From Halobacteriovoraceae bacterium (GTDB lineage: Bacteria; Bdellovibrionota; Bacteriovoracia; Bacteriovoracales; Bacteriovoracaceae): 64,000 nucleotides of DNA. The notes under the pieces are model-generated. The model was not told the DNA's origin. It did no database searches and worked only from the letters and a program-made list of their open reading frames with translations. This document shows, in pieces, positions 23,165 through 32,546 of the stretch. Position 1 is the first letter of the stretch. Each line of letters starts with the position of its first letter. A program made the translations under genes and the position numbers. The DNA is taken from assembly GCA_002713145.1 (NCBI GenBank), contig PAVS01000023.1:124001-188000 (forward strand). Direction: 5' to 3'.

Positions 23165-25087
23165 TTAGTCACATATGATCTCTGAGATTTGTTTTCCCCG
23201 GTGATTAATAAAGTTTTGAAAGATAAGAAAAGAACTCACTGCCCCTGAGACCCGAGCTAGATTTTGTTTATCCCGCTCAGACTCCACTCCAAACCAAAGG
23301 ACGTAATAATTTCTGCCATCAAAAGCAAAATACCAATTATCCAATCCATTATTTGAGGTCCCCGTTTTTCCGAAAATATTCGCATACTTCAGAGGTGCTC
23401 TAGCGATTTTGCTTATCGTGGTTTCACTGGCCACACTCATATAATAGAGAACTGAATTTTCAAATTCTTTGTCTTTGTTTTTAATTTCTAAACATTTATT
23501 CTGAATAAAATTACTATAGGTAACAAAAACTTCTTCCATGGATAACTCCAGCGCGCCCAGGAGCTGAGCTGGAAATTCCTCCAAGGGAGTTTTAAGCCGA
23601 GGGATTTTATGGACGAGAGCTTGCTCCAGTTTTTGAAATCCAATTTCATTAGCGACTCTGATCAAAGGAATATTTTTTGATTTTTGTAAGGCAACTTTAA
23701 GTTGTACTTCTGATTCGCTGGCCCTTGAGTAATCCTTGGGAGTCCATTTTCCAGACTTAAGATTAAGCGTGAGGGGGGCGGTTGAGATATACTCATTATA
23801 GTCGCGACCAAGTTCAATAAAGCTTTCATACACCATAGGTTTAAACAGACTTCCCACTTGGTGGAATTCACCGGTCATGGCTTTATTTTTATCTCGCTCA
23901 AATTTTGAATAATAAGAAAAAACCTGTGGGCAGTTAAACTCATTGCAATCCTTATCTGCGATAAAAATTTTTATTCCTACATCTGCCCCTTTGGTCCTCG
24001 GTGCTAAAAATTCTTCTATTTTTTCCACACTTTCATAAAGAGTCATTTTATCAAAACTATCAATGAGCTGATCACTATTTTTCGAAGCAAGATAGTAAGA
24101 GTAGAAGGTATTTTGTTGGTTTCGTTGTTTGAAATCATCACTCCACTTCATCCATCGCTCTTCATTCCAAACCAAGGATTGGTTTTCGCTAAAAAGATTA
24201 ATATCTATGAGTCTGTTATAAACCGCATGGGCCCTGTTTTTCATACGCTCTAAGCCCCTGACGGGGTGATAAAAATTGGGGCCTTTTAAAAAGCTCACTA
24301 GGACGGTGGCTTCAAACTCATCAAGCTCTTGTGGAGTTTTATTAAAATAAGCGAGAGAGGCGGCATAAAACCCCTTTAATTGAACACCTTGATAAACACC
24401 CCAAAAAACTTCATTGAGATAAAGAGTCACTATTTCCTCTTTGGTCAAGACGTTTTCAATATACAGGGCGTAGACGAGCTCTTTCCCTTTACGAGAAAGT
24501 TTTTTCTCGTTGGTTAAAAAAAGATTTTTGACCAATTGCTGAGTGAGAGTTGATCCCCCTTGCACAAACTTCATGGCAATAATATCCACCACAATCGCTC
24601 TCGCAATGGCGACTGGGTCGACCCCTCTATGTTCTAAAAAACGAAAGTCTTCTGTGCCTAATAAAGCTTTCCAAATTGATGCGGGAATTTCTGTGAATTT
24701 CTTTCGATGCTGTACACACCGGTACAGCGCACAGCTGTTTTCCATCAAAGGAGGCAGCTCGAGTTTTTCTTTTACAAAATAATTATTATTTCTTTTTTCG
24801 ATAATTAAAGGATCATTAATATCAAGTGGCTCTTCAGTTTGAGAAACTGAATAAAGTAAATAATCTTCTAAGACATGAGAGTAAACACTCGTTCCTGCTT
24901 CAATAGTTGATGGTGCCTGGTCAATAGAAGTTTTTTGAATTGAGGTGGCTTCGATTTGCAATTGTACTTCATGCACCGCCAACAACACATACGCCATGAC
25001 TAAGAACAAAATGATCACCGCAGATATGACTGTTATCTTAAAAACCCATAAGAGTGTATTCTTGCCAGGCGTTATATTCATTCCCAT
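23165..25087 (-). CDS. Class A penicillin-binding protein (PBP1-type)
   Basis: A 640-residue bifunctional peptidoglycan synthase. One TM helix (about 12-36) anchors it. The GT51 glycosyltransferase domain (about 125-290) has the catalytic Glu in GTEDFRFLEHRG (E146), GGSTLTQQLVKN and LYLNEVFWG. The transpeptidase domain has SLFK (S413, K416), SKN (470-472) and KTG (574-576). All catalytic residues are intact. It is shorter than E. coli PBP1a/b, with no OB or UB2H insert seen. It stands alone between the tRNA-prs group and a divergent porin-like gene. The start is an ATG giving MGMN; a second Met two codons later is equally possible. Confidence 0.93.
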   Translation of the reverse strand: MGMNITPGKNTLLWVFKITVISAVIILFLVMAYVLLAVHEVQLQIEATSIQKTSIDQAPSTIEAGTSVYSHVLEDYLLYSVSQTEEPLDINDPLIIEKRNNNYFVKEKLELPPLMENSCALYRCVQHRKKFTEIPASIWKALLGTEDFRFLEHRGVDPVAIARAIVVDIIAMKFVQGGSTLTQQLVKNLFLTNEKKLSRKGKELVYALYIENVLTKEEIVTLYLNEVFWGVYQGVQLKGFYAASLAYFNKTPQELDEFEATVLVSFLKGPNFYHPVRGLERMKNRAHAVYNRLIDINLFSENQSLVWNEERWMKWSDDFKQRNQQNTFYSYYLASKNSDQLIDSFDKMTLYESVEKIEEFLAPRTKGADVGIKIFIADKDCNEFNCPQVFSYYSKFERDKNKAMTGEFHQVGSLFKPMVYESFIELGRDYNEYISTAPLTLNLKSGKWTPKDYSRASESEVQLKVALQKSKNIPLIRVANEIGFQKLEQALVHKIPRLKTPLEEFPAQLLGALELSMEEVFVTYSNFIQNKCLEIKNKDKEFENSVLYYMSVASETTISKIARAPLKYANIFGKTGTSNNGLDNWYFAFDGRNYYVLWFGVESERDKQNLARVSGAVSSFLIFQNFINHRGKQISEIICD

Positions 25088-25175
25088 AGACGAGCCGCTT
25101 CATTTGTTGCCAGTTGAACTTAGTTTTCATATTATTTTTACCACTTATATTTAAATATGAAAATGAGGAGCCATT

Positions 25176-26603
25176 GTGCACAAAATTTCTACGCGAGTGC
25201 TTTTAGTACTAATTATTTCTTTCTCTCAAATTGCTATTGCTGTTCCTATTGATTGGAAAGGAAGCCTTGAACTCGACAGCACCCTACTAACAGACTTTAG
25301 AAGAACTAATGATAACTGTGATGGCGATAAAGGTATGTGTATTACTCCAGAAGGTGAAGACAATGCTCGCTTTCAAAATATGATCTTGCAACTGAATCCA
25401 AATATTATTGTCAACGATGGAGTGACGATTAAAGGGGAGCTCTCTACTGGAAATGCTGGTGGAAAAACTTCGACAGCTCGTTCTCAAACCATGGGAAGTT
25501 CAACCACAAGACCGGGTGGCAATTTAACGAACGCAGGTTCTTATTACACTCAGTCGACAAGCTCTGGTTTAAACCTCAACCAACTTTATGCGGAAATTTA
25601 TGCAGATACAGCTCTTTATCGAGTCGGTCGTTTTGCTAAACATTTTGGTCTTGGTGCTGTGATCAACGCAGGGACTGAGTCTAATGACATGTTTTATTCT
25701 GGCTATGAAGGTTTTGAAGCTCAGCTTGAGATCCAAAACTTTCACCTCGATCTTATGTGGGCAAAACTAAGTACCAATGATGAGCCTAACGGAAGTAACG
25801 ATGCCTATGAGTCGAGTGTTTCCGCCCTCTATGATGATGCAAAAAAAGAATTAAAATTTGGAATTTATTACGCCCTAAGAGAAGTTGAAGGAGATAATGA
25901 TCTCTATAACGGTGGTTCACAAAATGTCACTCTTATTGATGTTTTCTTTTCCAAGTCTTGGGAAGATTTTTCTTTCGGTCTTGAGATTCCTATGATGAGC
26001 GGAGAGGTTGGGGGTGCCTACGGCACTGATGATGCTGACTTTGATGCCAATGCTTATATTCTTGAAACAAAATACCAAATCAATACAAAGTGGAATGTGG
26101 GTCTCAATGCAGGTATGGTCAAAGGGGATAATGGTGATACCGATAGTTTCGAAGGTCTCTATCTTCACCCTAACTACCAGCTTGCCCAAATTATGTATCG
26201 TTATAACTATTATGGTTTCAATAATAACGACTATAATGTTTTTGATTCATCTATTGTGAATTCAACTTACGCTCAGCTTTTTGCTCATTACAAAAAAGGT
26301 GAATGGGGTTGGAAACTTTCAGCTCTTTGGGCAAAAGCTGATCAAACAGCGAAAGAGGGTGAGTCTTATTATAACCACGCTAAAAGGGCGCTGTCAGATG
26401 CTGTCGCCACCGAAGATCAGTCTGATGACCTTGGTTACGAATTTGATGTCGCTTTTGAATATCAATGGAATCCATCAGTGATGTTCTCAGGATTTCTTGG
26501 ATACCATGTTGTGGGTGATTATTATGCATTTAGTGATGATGAAGATGAACTCAGCACCACTAATGTTATGAGCACAGGAATGCGACTCGCTGTAGAATTC
26601 TAA
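25176..26603 (+). CDS. Porin-like outer-membrane protein
   Basis: A 475-residue exported beta-barrel. The signal peptide ends at IAIAVP; the rest is alternating aromatic strands separated by acidic, Gly/Asn/Asp-rich loops, and the last residue is Phe (RLAVEF). VGRFAKHFGLGAVINAGTES and the SGYEGFEAQLEI strand are like those of carbohydrate or alginate-type porins, but I cannot assign a family. The start is GTG at 25176 with GAGGAG five bases upstream. It diverges from the PBP gene and runs tail to tail with the Gln-rich protein, overlapping four bases. Likely a diffusion channel. Confidence 0.75.
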   Translation: MHKISTRVLLVLIISFSQIAIAVPIDWKGSLELDSTLLTDFRRTNDNCDGDKGMCITPEGEDNARFQNMILQLNPNIIVNDGVTIKGELSTGNAGGKTSTARSQTMGSSTTRPGGNLTNAGSYYTQSTSSGLNLNQLYAEIYADTALYRVGRFAKHFGLGAVINAGTESNDMFYSGYEGFEAQLEIQNFHLDLMWAKLSTNDEPNGSNDAYESSVSALYDDAKKELKFGIYYALREVEGDNDLYNGGSQNVTLIDVFFSKSWEDFSFGLEIPMMSGEVGGAYGTDDADFDANAYILETKYQINTKWNVGLNAGMVKGDNGDTDSFEGLYLHPNYQLAQIMYRYNYYGFNNNDYNVFDSSIVNSTYAQLFAHYKKGEWGWKLSALWAKADQTAKEGESYYNHAKRALSDAVATEDQSDDLGYEFDVAFEYQWNPSVMFSGFLGYHVVGDYYAFSDDEDELSTTNVMSTGMRLAVEF

Positions 26604-28744
26604 AAATTAAATGGTGTTCCGCCGCCTATCATTTGTCCGCCCATGGGTCCACCCATCATAGGGCTACCAGCTCCATATTGCGAGTTTTGGAAATAACCCA
26701 TGGCCTGTGGCATTTGTGTTTGTTGATAGCCCCAATAACCTTGTTGCTGAGGAGGCATCCCAGCTGGATTTCTATTGAATCCCCACTGTCCCATTGCGCC
26801 ACCTTGAAATCCTCCTTGAACTCCCCCTGGAGGAATTTGTTGGCCACCAAACTGCATCTGCTGGGGTTGAAAACTAAAACTTTGTCCTCCTCCCTGCATT
26901 GCTCCCTGGCCGAAGTAATTTCCTGGATTCATCGCAAATTGATTCTGTTGCTGCTGCATTTGATAAGGTTGATTTTGAAAACCTAGTATCGATTGAGACT
27001 GTTGTTGCATCTGTAAACTTGGAGCTTGACCACCATTTCTTGCCGCTTCGATTTGCGCCCACCTCTGTGCCTGTTGTATTTGAGTGGCATAGGTTGAATC
27101 AAGTCCTTGGTTAAATTGTTGGGTTCTATGTTGAGACAGCATAATATTTCGCTGCACTTCTTGCATACATTTCTGACGGTTGATCCAATACTTTCTCGGA
27201 TTCATACAATGACTGTAAGCATGTTGTTGCTCTTCTTGTACGAATTTATTGTGCTGTTGAATATTATATTGCTGTGACCTTTTAATCGTCTGTGCACCAC
27301 GTGCATATTCTTGCGCGATACTTAAATCCGGATTACTGGCAAGACGTCCTAAGTCCGCAAGCTCATCACGCTCGTCTGCAACAAAATTTCTGATCAGGGC
27401 ATTGGCCGCACTGATAGATAACTCACGCATATCACTATTATTTGCTCTCACCTCTTCGTTATAACGAGAATAGTGAAAAGCAGTGTTATTAGATGTGTAA
27501 AGAACAAGAGCTGCATCTCGCCAAGCTTGTTTTTCTAATGGGGCCTTACGAGCAAAATCTTTCATTTTTTCATAGTCAGCTGCGTTGAGATAAGGAGCTT
27601 TATTATAAGCCATTAGCTTAGCGGTTAACTCATTGAGTTCAGCTCTAAGACGATCCCTAGCTTCTCCACGAGGAGTGCTACGAAGTTGATTATACTTATT
27701 CGCAATTTTTGATTTTAAAGGCAAAATAATTTTATCGTAATACTTTTCGATGATCTCTCTAAATTCTTCAGCATCAAGATCAGAGTAATCATTTGTTTTA
27801 AGTAATTCGTGGAGCTCTTTTACATCATTAAGTAGATCAACGTTTCTGACTTCAATAAGGTCTTCATAGAGATTTCTAAATTCAAGCAGTTCAGGTAAAT
27901 GCTGATCAATAACATTATGATCACCTTGGGCGCAGAGACGCTCATATAAATTTTGCGCATTAGCTGCGCGAATATCATCAGCTGAGGTATAACTAAATCC
28001 CCCCTCTACGATTTGTTCATAAAAACCACACGTTCCATTGTTCATGGAACTTTTTGATTGATACTTTGCCCCCTGTCTGGTTCCTTCTGGACCACGAGAG
28101 TAAAAGAGAACTTCTTCTGAGGCTACTAAACCGTTTTCCTGATGGTTAAAAGGAGCGGGAATAATTTTATTGGGATTGAGTTCACCGTTTTCTACCACCC
28201 CTGCAGCTTCCAAACAGGCGACATAGCCCCAATAGTTTGGCTCAAACTCCATCTCCACATCTTCGTTTCTAATTTGAGGATTATCTGGATCATTGGCCAA
28301 AGCCACCGTGTAACTACATTTTTCTGTATTACAGCCAGCAGGCTTTCTCACTTCAACCTGAAATAAATAAGGCCTGCCATCTTGGGGTCTAGAAAAATTA
28401 TATTTAAGCATATTATTACAGTTACTGATCATCATCCCACCATCAAGGGTGATCGTACCTGCGGTTGCATCTTGTGAAATTTGCATAGGTCGTTGCAAGA
28501 GAGAAGCGAAGAAAGAATAAGGCACTGAGTTTTGATCTTCTCTTGAACATGAATCCGCAGCATCAGTTGTTTTTTCAAATTCTACATCACCGGAAGAGCC
28601 TGTTGGACTTTGCCCATTATTATCTCGAAATTGAGTAGACCAGCTGCTTTGACCGTCGGATAACGCTTCTAACACCTGAGTACTATTCTGCGCAAAAGCA
28701 GACAAGCTCAACGCCAAAATAACTCCTAACCAATACTTTTTCAT
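26600..28744 (-). CDS. Secreted protein with Gln/Gly-rich C-terminus
   Basis: A 714-residue exported protein with signal peptide ending SAFAQ. Residues 60-270 are beta-rich with several Cys (CSRED, NCNNM, CNTEKC, CGFYEQ) and may form a disulfide-stabilised domain. Residues 270-480 are highly charged and helical, probably coiled coil. From about 500 to the end the sequence is dominated by Gln, Gly, Met, Pro, Asn and aromatic residues, a low-complexity, prion-like tail. I recognise no family. Ribosome site AAGGA before the ATG. It may be a surface or matrix protein; its function is unknown. Confidence 0.7.
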   Translation of the reverse strand: MKKYWLGVILALSLSAFAQNSTQVLEALSDGQSSWSTQFRDNNGQSPTGSSGDVEFEKTTDAADSCSREDQNSVPYSFFASLLQRPMQISQDATAGTITLDGGMMISNCNNMLKYNFSRPQDGRPYLFQVEVRKPAGCNTEKCSYTVALANDPDNPQIRNEDVEMEFEPNYWGYVACLEAAGVVENGELNPNKIIPAPFNHQENGLVASEEVLFYSRGPEGTRQGAKYQSKSSMNNGTCGFYEQIVEGGFSYTSADDIRAANAQNLYERLCAQGDHNVIDQHLPELLEFRNLYEDLIEVRNVDLLNDVKELHELLKTNDYSDLDAEEFREIIEKYYDKIILPLKSKIANKYNQLRSTPRGEARDRLRAELNELTAKLMAYNKAPYLNAADYEKMKDFARKAPLEKQAWRDAALVLYTSNNTAFHYSRYNEEVRANNSDMRELSISAANALIRNFVADERDELADLGRLASNPDLSIAQEYARGAQTIKRSQQYNIQQHNKFVQEEQQHAYSHCMNPRKYWINRQKCMQEVQRNIMLSQHRTQQFNQGLDSTYATQIQQAQRWAQIEAARNGGQAPSLQMQQQSQSILGFQNQPYQMQQQQNQFAMNPGNYFGQGAMQGGGQSFSFQPQQMQFGGQQIPPGGVQGGFQGGAMGQWGFNRNPAGMPPQQQGYWGYQQTQMPQAMGYFQNSQYGAGSPMMGGPMGGQMIGGGTPFNF

Positions 28745-28895
28745 AACAAGTCCTTAAAAATTCAACTTTCTCGTTATTTGTATCGGTCATTTGAGCAAAA
28801 TACTTAAACAGGCTAAGCTATTGTTTTTACAGAAGTAAGAGTGAGGGCTCTGGGGTGTTATTAATATTATTATCGCTAATATCTTTTTTATAGGC

Positions 28896-29789
28896 TTAAA
28901 GACGTCTATAAAACTTCTTAGAATTATCAGAGATAATCATACCCTTATAAGATTTTACAAAATAGGTTTCACCATTGGGTAGGCTAAATTCAATTGATTC
29001 AGGGAACTCAATACTTCCACCAACCAAGACAAATCTGCCAAAGCTTGCTTTAAGTTCTCCGGCGCTGGTTTTTAAACTCAAATCTGTTATACGGTGAGTG
29101 TTATCGAAGCGAATAAATAAATTTTCGGTATGAACCACCCAATTAAAAAAGTCCCCAGACTTAACTCTTTTCACCAGTCCATCAGATTTTAAAAAGGGCT
29201 CGGCCATGATCTCATCAACTTTTTGCTCTTGTTCAGAATCTTTCGGCTGCATAGGATTATTCAGCTCATCTCGTAATGAAGAATCACTCTTAACTTTTGC
29301 CAGATATCTTTTATAGTCGTTAAGAAGATTCAGTTTGTCTTTATTAATTAACTGCTGGTTGGTAGGGACATTGATCCCATGTTCTCTAAAAAGCTCTATC
29401 AGTAAATCCCCAGAATTTGTCATGAGCATACGCATAATAGCGAAGAAAAAACGTTGTTCAATCTTTTCTTTGTTTTTTGAAAGAGCATCTAGGCTGTGAA
29501 AAGGAACGACTTTAATATCGTAGAGATATTTACTTGAAAATTTTCCTTGATCATATTGCAGTTGAACTAACTTAGGATAGTCTTCGCGTTCATTAAATAC
29601 CTGTAAGCGAAAAGATTTTTCATTTGTTTTTTCAGATTGGATTTTTAAATTCACGATGATGGTGTTATTGGCCACATCCACATTATTCCCATTTCTGAGC
29701 AAGGAATCTAAGGTGGGAACATAGGCATTTGTAGTTAAACAAAACAGTAAGGTAATAATTAGGTATTTCATCACTTTATTCTTTATCAT
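28896..29789 (-). CDS. Secreted hypothetical protein, 297 aa
   Basis: Exported protein with signal MKYLIITLLFCLTTNAYV; the start is either ATG 29789 or, more likely, the internal ATG at 29771, which directly precedes the signal and has AAAG upstream. No lipobox. The mature part has a beta-rich N-terminus, a helical centre with many Lys/Asp/Asn and a beta-rich C-terminus with FGRFVLVGGSIEFPESIEF. Family unknown. Divergent from the barrel gene at 29818 with only 28 bases between starts. The 150-base gap downstream (28745-28895) shows no gene or clear terminator. Confidence 0.65.
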   Translation of the reverse strand: MIKNKVMKYLIITLLFCLTTNAYVPTLDSLLRNGNNVDVANNTIIVNLKIQSEKTNEKSFRLQVFNEREDYPKLVQLQYDQGKFSSKYLYDIKVVPFHSLDALSKNKEKIEQRFFFAIMRMLMTNSGDLLIELFREHGINVPTNQQLINKDKLNLLNDYKRYLAKVKSDSSLRDELNNPMQPKDSEQEQKVDEIMAEPFLKSDGLVKRVKSGDFFNWVVHTENLFIRFDNTHRITDLSLKTSAGELKASFGRFVLVGGSIEFPESIEFSLPNGETYFVKSYKGMIISDNSKKFYRRL

Positions 29790-29820
29790 TTTAAATAATC
29801 ATTAGTAAAATAACTTTATG
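29783..29820 (+). promoter_or_regulatory. Promoter with leaderless start for 29818 gene
   Basis: -35 TTATCA (29783-29788), 17-base spacer, -10 TAAAAT (29806-29811), six bases, ATG. No ribosome site. The -35 overlaps the first codons of the divergent gene if its longer start is used. Confidence 0.55.
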
Positions 29821-30693
29821 TACAAACTTATAATTCTCATTTTTTTAACCAACATTACTATAGCACATGCTCAGAAGATAAACGAACTTTACAGTACCCG
29901 ACTAATGCAGTCTGGTGGTGCGGGTGTTGGATCTCTGCTCATCAATGAAACAACGCTTTTAAACCCTGCCTCAATTGTTTTCTTGCCTCGATCCACTTTT
30001 AATTATCAAAAAAATACGAAGTCCATTCAAGAAGAAGATGATCAGCGGGATCTCGACTTTAAGGAAGGTCTCAGTGAACTTATTTCTATCCAAGATACTT
30101 CTACTCAGCTCAAAGGCGGCCTCTCCTATACTTATCAAAATGGTGATGAAGGTAAACGTAAAAGATTAGCCCTCTCAAGTGCTGGGCATCTCGGTAAAGA
30201 TCTGGCCATGGGAATTATTTATAAATATACCCAGGAAGAGTCCGAGATTATTGATAATGATTATCATCAGTTTACTTTGGGTTTCACTCAAGTGCTGAGT
30301 GAGAATATGACCTTTGGGCTTATCATAGTTGATCCTTTTAATAAAATTCCAGAATACTCCCATGCTCTTTTAGGGGTGCAATACAATTTAAATGAATTCA
30401 TACAGTTTTTAGCTGATGTTGGATCTGGAGATAATGCTAATCTAGACAAAGAAGCTATTTCTAAATTGGCCATCCAAATTAATTCATTTGAGTACTTTTA
30501 TTTCCGTTATGGTAGGTTTCACGACAAGTATCTTAATGAGAAGGGAGCGAGCTTCGGCTTATCATGGGTAGGTCCTAAGTTTTCTGTCGATTATGCTATA
30601 AAAAATGCTGAAATTATTGAAGAAAAGTCCGATAGGTTATTCACAGACGATAAATTTATCGAGACATCATTTGCTGTCTCCATTTTGTTTTAA
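29818..30693 (+). CDS. Outer-membrane beta-barrel protein, PorV/FadL-like
   Basis: A 291-residue exported barrel. The signal is MYKLIILIFLTNITIAHA. The early mature sequence 'STRLMQSGGAGVGSLLINETTLLNPASIVFLPRSTF' resembles the N-terminal hatch of FadL/PorV-type barrels, where 'GxAGxAxxxDxxAxxxNPAxL' is usual. Strands follow to the terminal Phe (FAVSILF). The ligand is unknown. It is followed three bases after its stop by the CFI-box protein, so the two are co-expressed. Confidence 0.72.
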   Translation: MYKLIILIFLTNITIAHAQKINELYSTRLMQSGGAGVGSLLINETTLLNPASIVFLPRSTFNYQKNTKSIQEEDDQRDLDFKEGLSELISIQDTSTQLKGGLSYTYQNGDEGKRKRLALSSAGHLGKDLAMGIIYKYTQEESEIIDNDYHQFTLGFTQVLSENMTFGLIIVDPFNKIPEYSHALLGVQYNLNEFIQFLADVGSGDNANLDKEAISKLAIQINSFEYFYFRYGRFHDKYLNEKGASFGLSWVGPKFSVDYAIKNAEIIEEKSDRLFTDDKFIETSFAVSILF

Positions 30694-30696
30694 ACT

Positions 30697-31437
30697 ATGG
30701 CCACATCCAAAGAAAATCAAAAAGAGAAGAGTCGAAAATTATTAGCTCTTCAAAAGAAGTATGCGCAAAGAATAACCATTGCGAAGCAAGGCTTTGAAGC
30801 TTTTCGTAAAAAAGATTATATTGTTGCTGCAGCTAAATACAAAGAGTACCTTGGGATACATGCTAACCTCCATGATATTGAAGACATCTATAAATTAAAC
30901 CCAAGCCATTTTAATCAAAAAACAGAAGTTACCGAGATGCTGCTTATCAGTCATGCCTATTGGGAGTTAGCGCGTATTAATGAGCAATCTCCAGAACTTG
31001 CCCGTAATTTTCAACGCTCTCTTGATCAATTTGTGAGGTTCACTGCTAATCAACCCTACCAAGTTCTCAATGCAGAAATGCTGAGAAAGTATATAAAAAA
31101 GCTTAAAGGAACTAGCCCGCAGAATGCAGCACTTAACCAGGCTTATTCTCAAATTTTTATCCAATCAAAAAAATGCTTTATTGCAACTTTAAGCTATGGA
31201 CAAGACCACCCTATCACCCATGAACTCAGGGAATTTAAACAGAGTCTGCTGAAAACAAAAATGGGATTTGCTTTTGTAGAGCTTTATTATAGATACTCAT
31301 CCCTTCTTGTGGAGCGGATTGAAGACAAAAAATATATGCGCACACTTTTTATCTGCTTCTCACGTCCACCACTTTGGTGTTTGGCAAAAATTTTTAAATT
31401 AAGTATATTAAAGTCATGTTTTTACTCTCAAAAATAA
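30697..31437 (+). CDS. CFI-box C-terminal domain protein
   Basis: A 246-residue protein without signal peptide. Residues 25-125 are helical and TPR-like (AKQGFEAFRKKDYIVAAAKYKEYL). From C160 the sequence CFIATLSYGQDHPITHELREF, then GFAFVELYYRYSS and a final hydrophobic stretch, matches the 'CFI-box' C-terminal domain seen at the ends of diverse bacterial proteins ('CFIATAAYGSxxxxxVxxLRxFRDxxL'). The role of that box is not established. It sits between a barrel gene and lptF/G, whose start lies inside its last codons. Family assignment is from memory of the motif. Confidence 0.75.
   Translation: MATSKENQKEKSRKLLALQKKYAQRITIAKQGFEAFRKKDYIVAAAKYKEYLGIHANLHDIEDIYKLNPSHFNQKTEVTEMLLISHAYWELARINEQSPELARNFQRSLDQFVRFTANQPYQVLNAEMLRKYIKKLKGTSPQNAALNQAYSQIFIQSKKCFIATLSYGQDHPITHELREFKQSLLKTKMGFAFVELYYRYSSLLVERIEDKKYMRTLFICFSRPPLWCLAKIFKLSILKSCFYSQK
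31381..31418 (+). promoter_or_regulatory. Strong promoter with leaderless start for lptF/G
   Basis: -35 TTGGCA (31381-31386; one mismatch to consensus), 17-base spacer, -10 TATATT (31404-31409), six bases, ATG at 31416. No ribosome site. The whole promoter lies inside the CFI-box gene. Confidence 0.65.
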
Positions 31438-32507
31438 TAGCCAAAGAGTGGTTTAAAGCACTCATTGGCTCCATTGTCGTTTTATTTCTCCTCATTACAG
31501 TGGGTGATATACTCAATGGATTTTTGAGAAACTACTCACTCAACCGAGTGTTGATTGAATATGTTCTAAAGCTACCTGACTTTATGGGAAAAATGCTTCC
31601 TATGACCTCACTGCTCGCCTCACTTTTTGCCTTTAATAAATTAAAGTCCAAGAGTGAACTCATGGCGATACTGGCAGCTGGTTATTCTGCGAAAAAGATT
31701 TATGGACTCATCCTAGGTTGCTCACTTTTACTGGGGGCATTTCAATTCGTTAATCTCGGTTATCTTGTTCCCTTTGCCAATAAAGTTAAACGTAATCAAT
31801 TTGAAAAAAGTAGAAAAAACGAGAGTAAATATCTTGCTCGCAGCCAGATCGGAAAGTCGGGACTTATTTGGTATAAGTCTGGAAACTATTTCACATCTTT
31901 TAAAGCATTTGATGTTAAAAATAATGCTCTTAAAGATGTCTTAGTTTATTTTTTAAATGAAGATAAAAAGCTTGATTCTATTTATCGTGCGCAGACAGCA
32001 AAGTATATCGCAAAGAAACGGTGGAAGCTTGAAGGTATATCAATCGTTCAATCTTTGAGTCAAAAAAACTTTCCAGAATTTGTGGATACCAGACAAGTCT
32101 TTATTGAACTCAATGAAACCCCAGAAGATTTTAATCAGTTTAAATCAGATATTACCACCTTAGGATTTTTTGATTTGGGTCAATTTATATCGCGGCTTAA
32201 AGAGACTGAAATTAACTCTGCAGAATACGAGGTGATGTATTATGAGAAAGTTTCACTCGCGCTAATATGCATTCTTTTCGCCCTTTTCCCTGTTGCGTCA
32301 ATTTTTAACCCCAATCGCAGAGCTGCTGGATTTGGCAAAAGTGTGGTTTTTACTCTCATATTTAGTATTTTCTTTTGGCTTATTCACTCTACTAGTATTT
32401 CTATGGGAAGCTCAGGGAAAATACCAGCTTTGGTGGCTACCCTGGCCATTCCCACCTTATTTTTAGTCTATATAGCTTATATCTATAATAAAAATAGAAG
32501 ACTTTAA
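31416..32507 (+). CDS. LPS export permease LptF/LptG
   Basis: A 363-residue permease of the YjgP/YjgQ family, part of the LptB2FG transporter that extracts lipopolysaccharide from the inner membrane. About three N-terminal and three C-terminal membrane segments enclose a periplasmic beta-jellyroll (about 110-265). MTSLLASLFAFNKLKSKSELMAILAAG is the conserved coupling-helix region. The partner permease is not in the window and I cannot say whether this is F or G. The start overlaps the CFI-box gene by 22 bases; the ATG is preceded by a near-consensus promoter at leaderless spacing. Confidence 0.9.
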   Translation: MFLLSKIIAKEWFKALIGSIVVLFLLITVGDILNGFLRNYSLNRVLIEYVLKLPDFMGKMLPMTSLLASLFAFNKLKSKSELMAILAAGYSAKKIYGLILGCSLLLGAFQFVNLGYLVPFANKVKRNQFEKSRKNESKYLARSQIGKSGLIWYKSGNYFTSFKAFDVKNNALKDVLVYFLNEDKKLDSIYRAQTAKYIAKKRWKLEGISIVQSLSQKNFPEFVDTRQVFIELNETPEDFNQFKSDITTLGFFDLGQFISRLKETEINSAEYEVMYYEKVSLALICILFALFPVASIFNPNRRAAGFGKSVVFTLIFSIFFWLIHSTSISMGSSGKIPALVATLAIPTLFLVYIAYIYNKNRRL

Positions 32508-32530
32508 TTCATTAAGCATGCCCAATATGC

Positions 32531-32546
32531 TATAAATATTGCCATG
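32531..32546 (+). promoter_or_regulatory. -10 box close to def start
   Basis: TATAAA (32531-32536), seven bases, ATG at 32544; weak -35 TTCATT (32508-32513). No ribosome site before def. Possibly a leaderless promoter inside the lpt-def-fmt-rpe group. Confidence 0.4.

Noticed and set aside
22720..23178. 152-codon plus-strand frame across prs and tRNA-Gln
   Set aside because: It is antisense to two secure genes.
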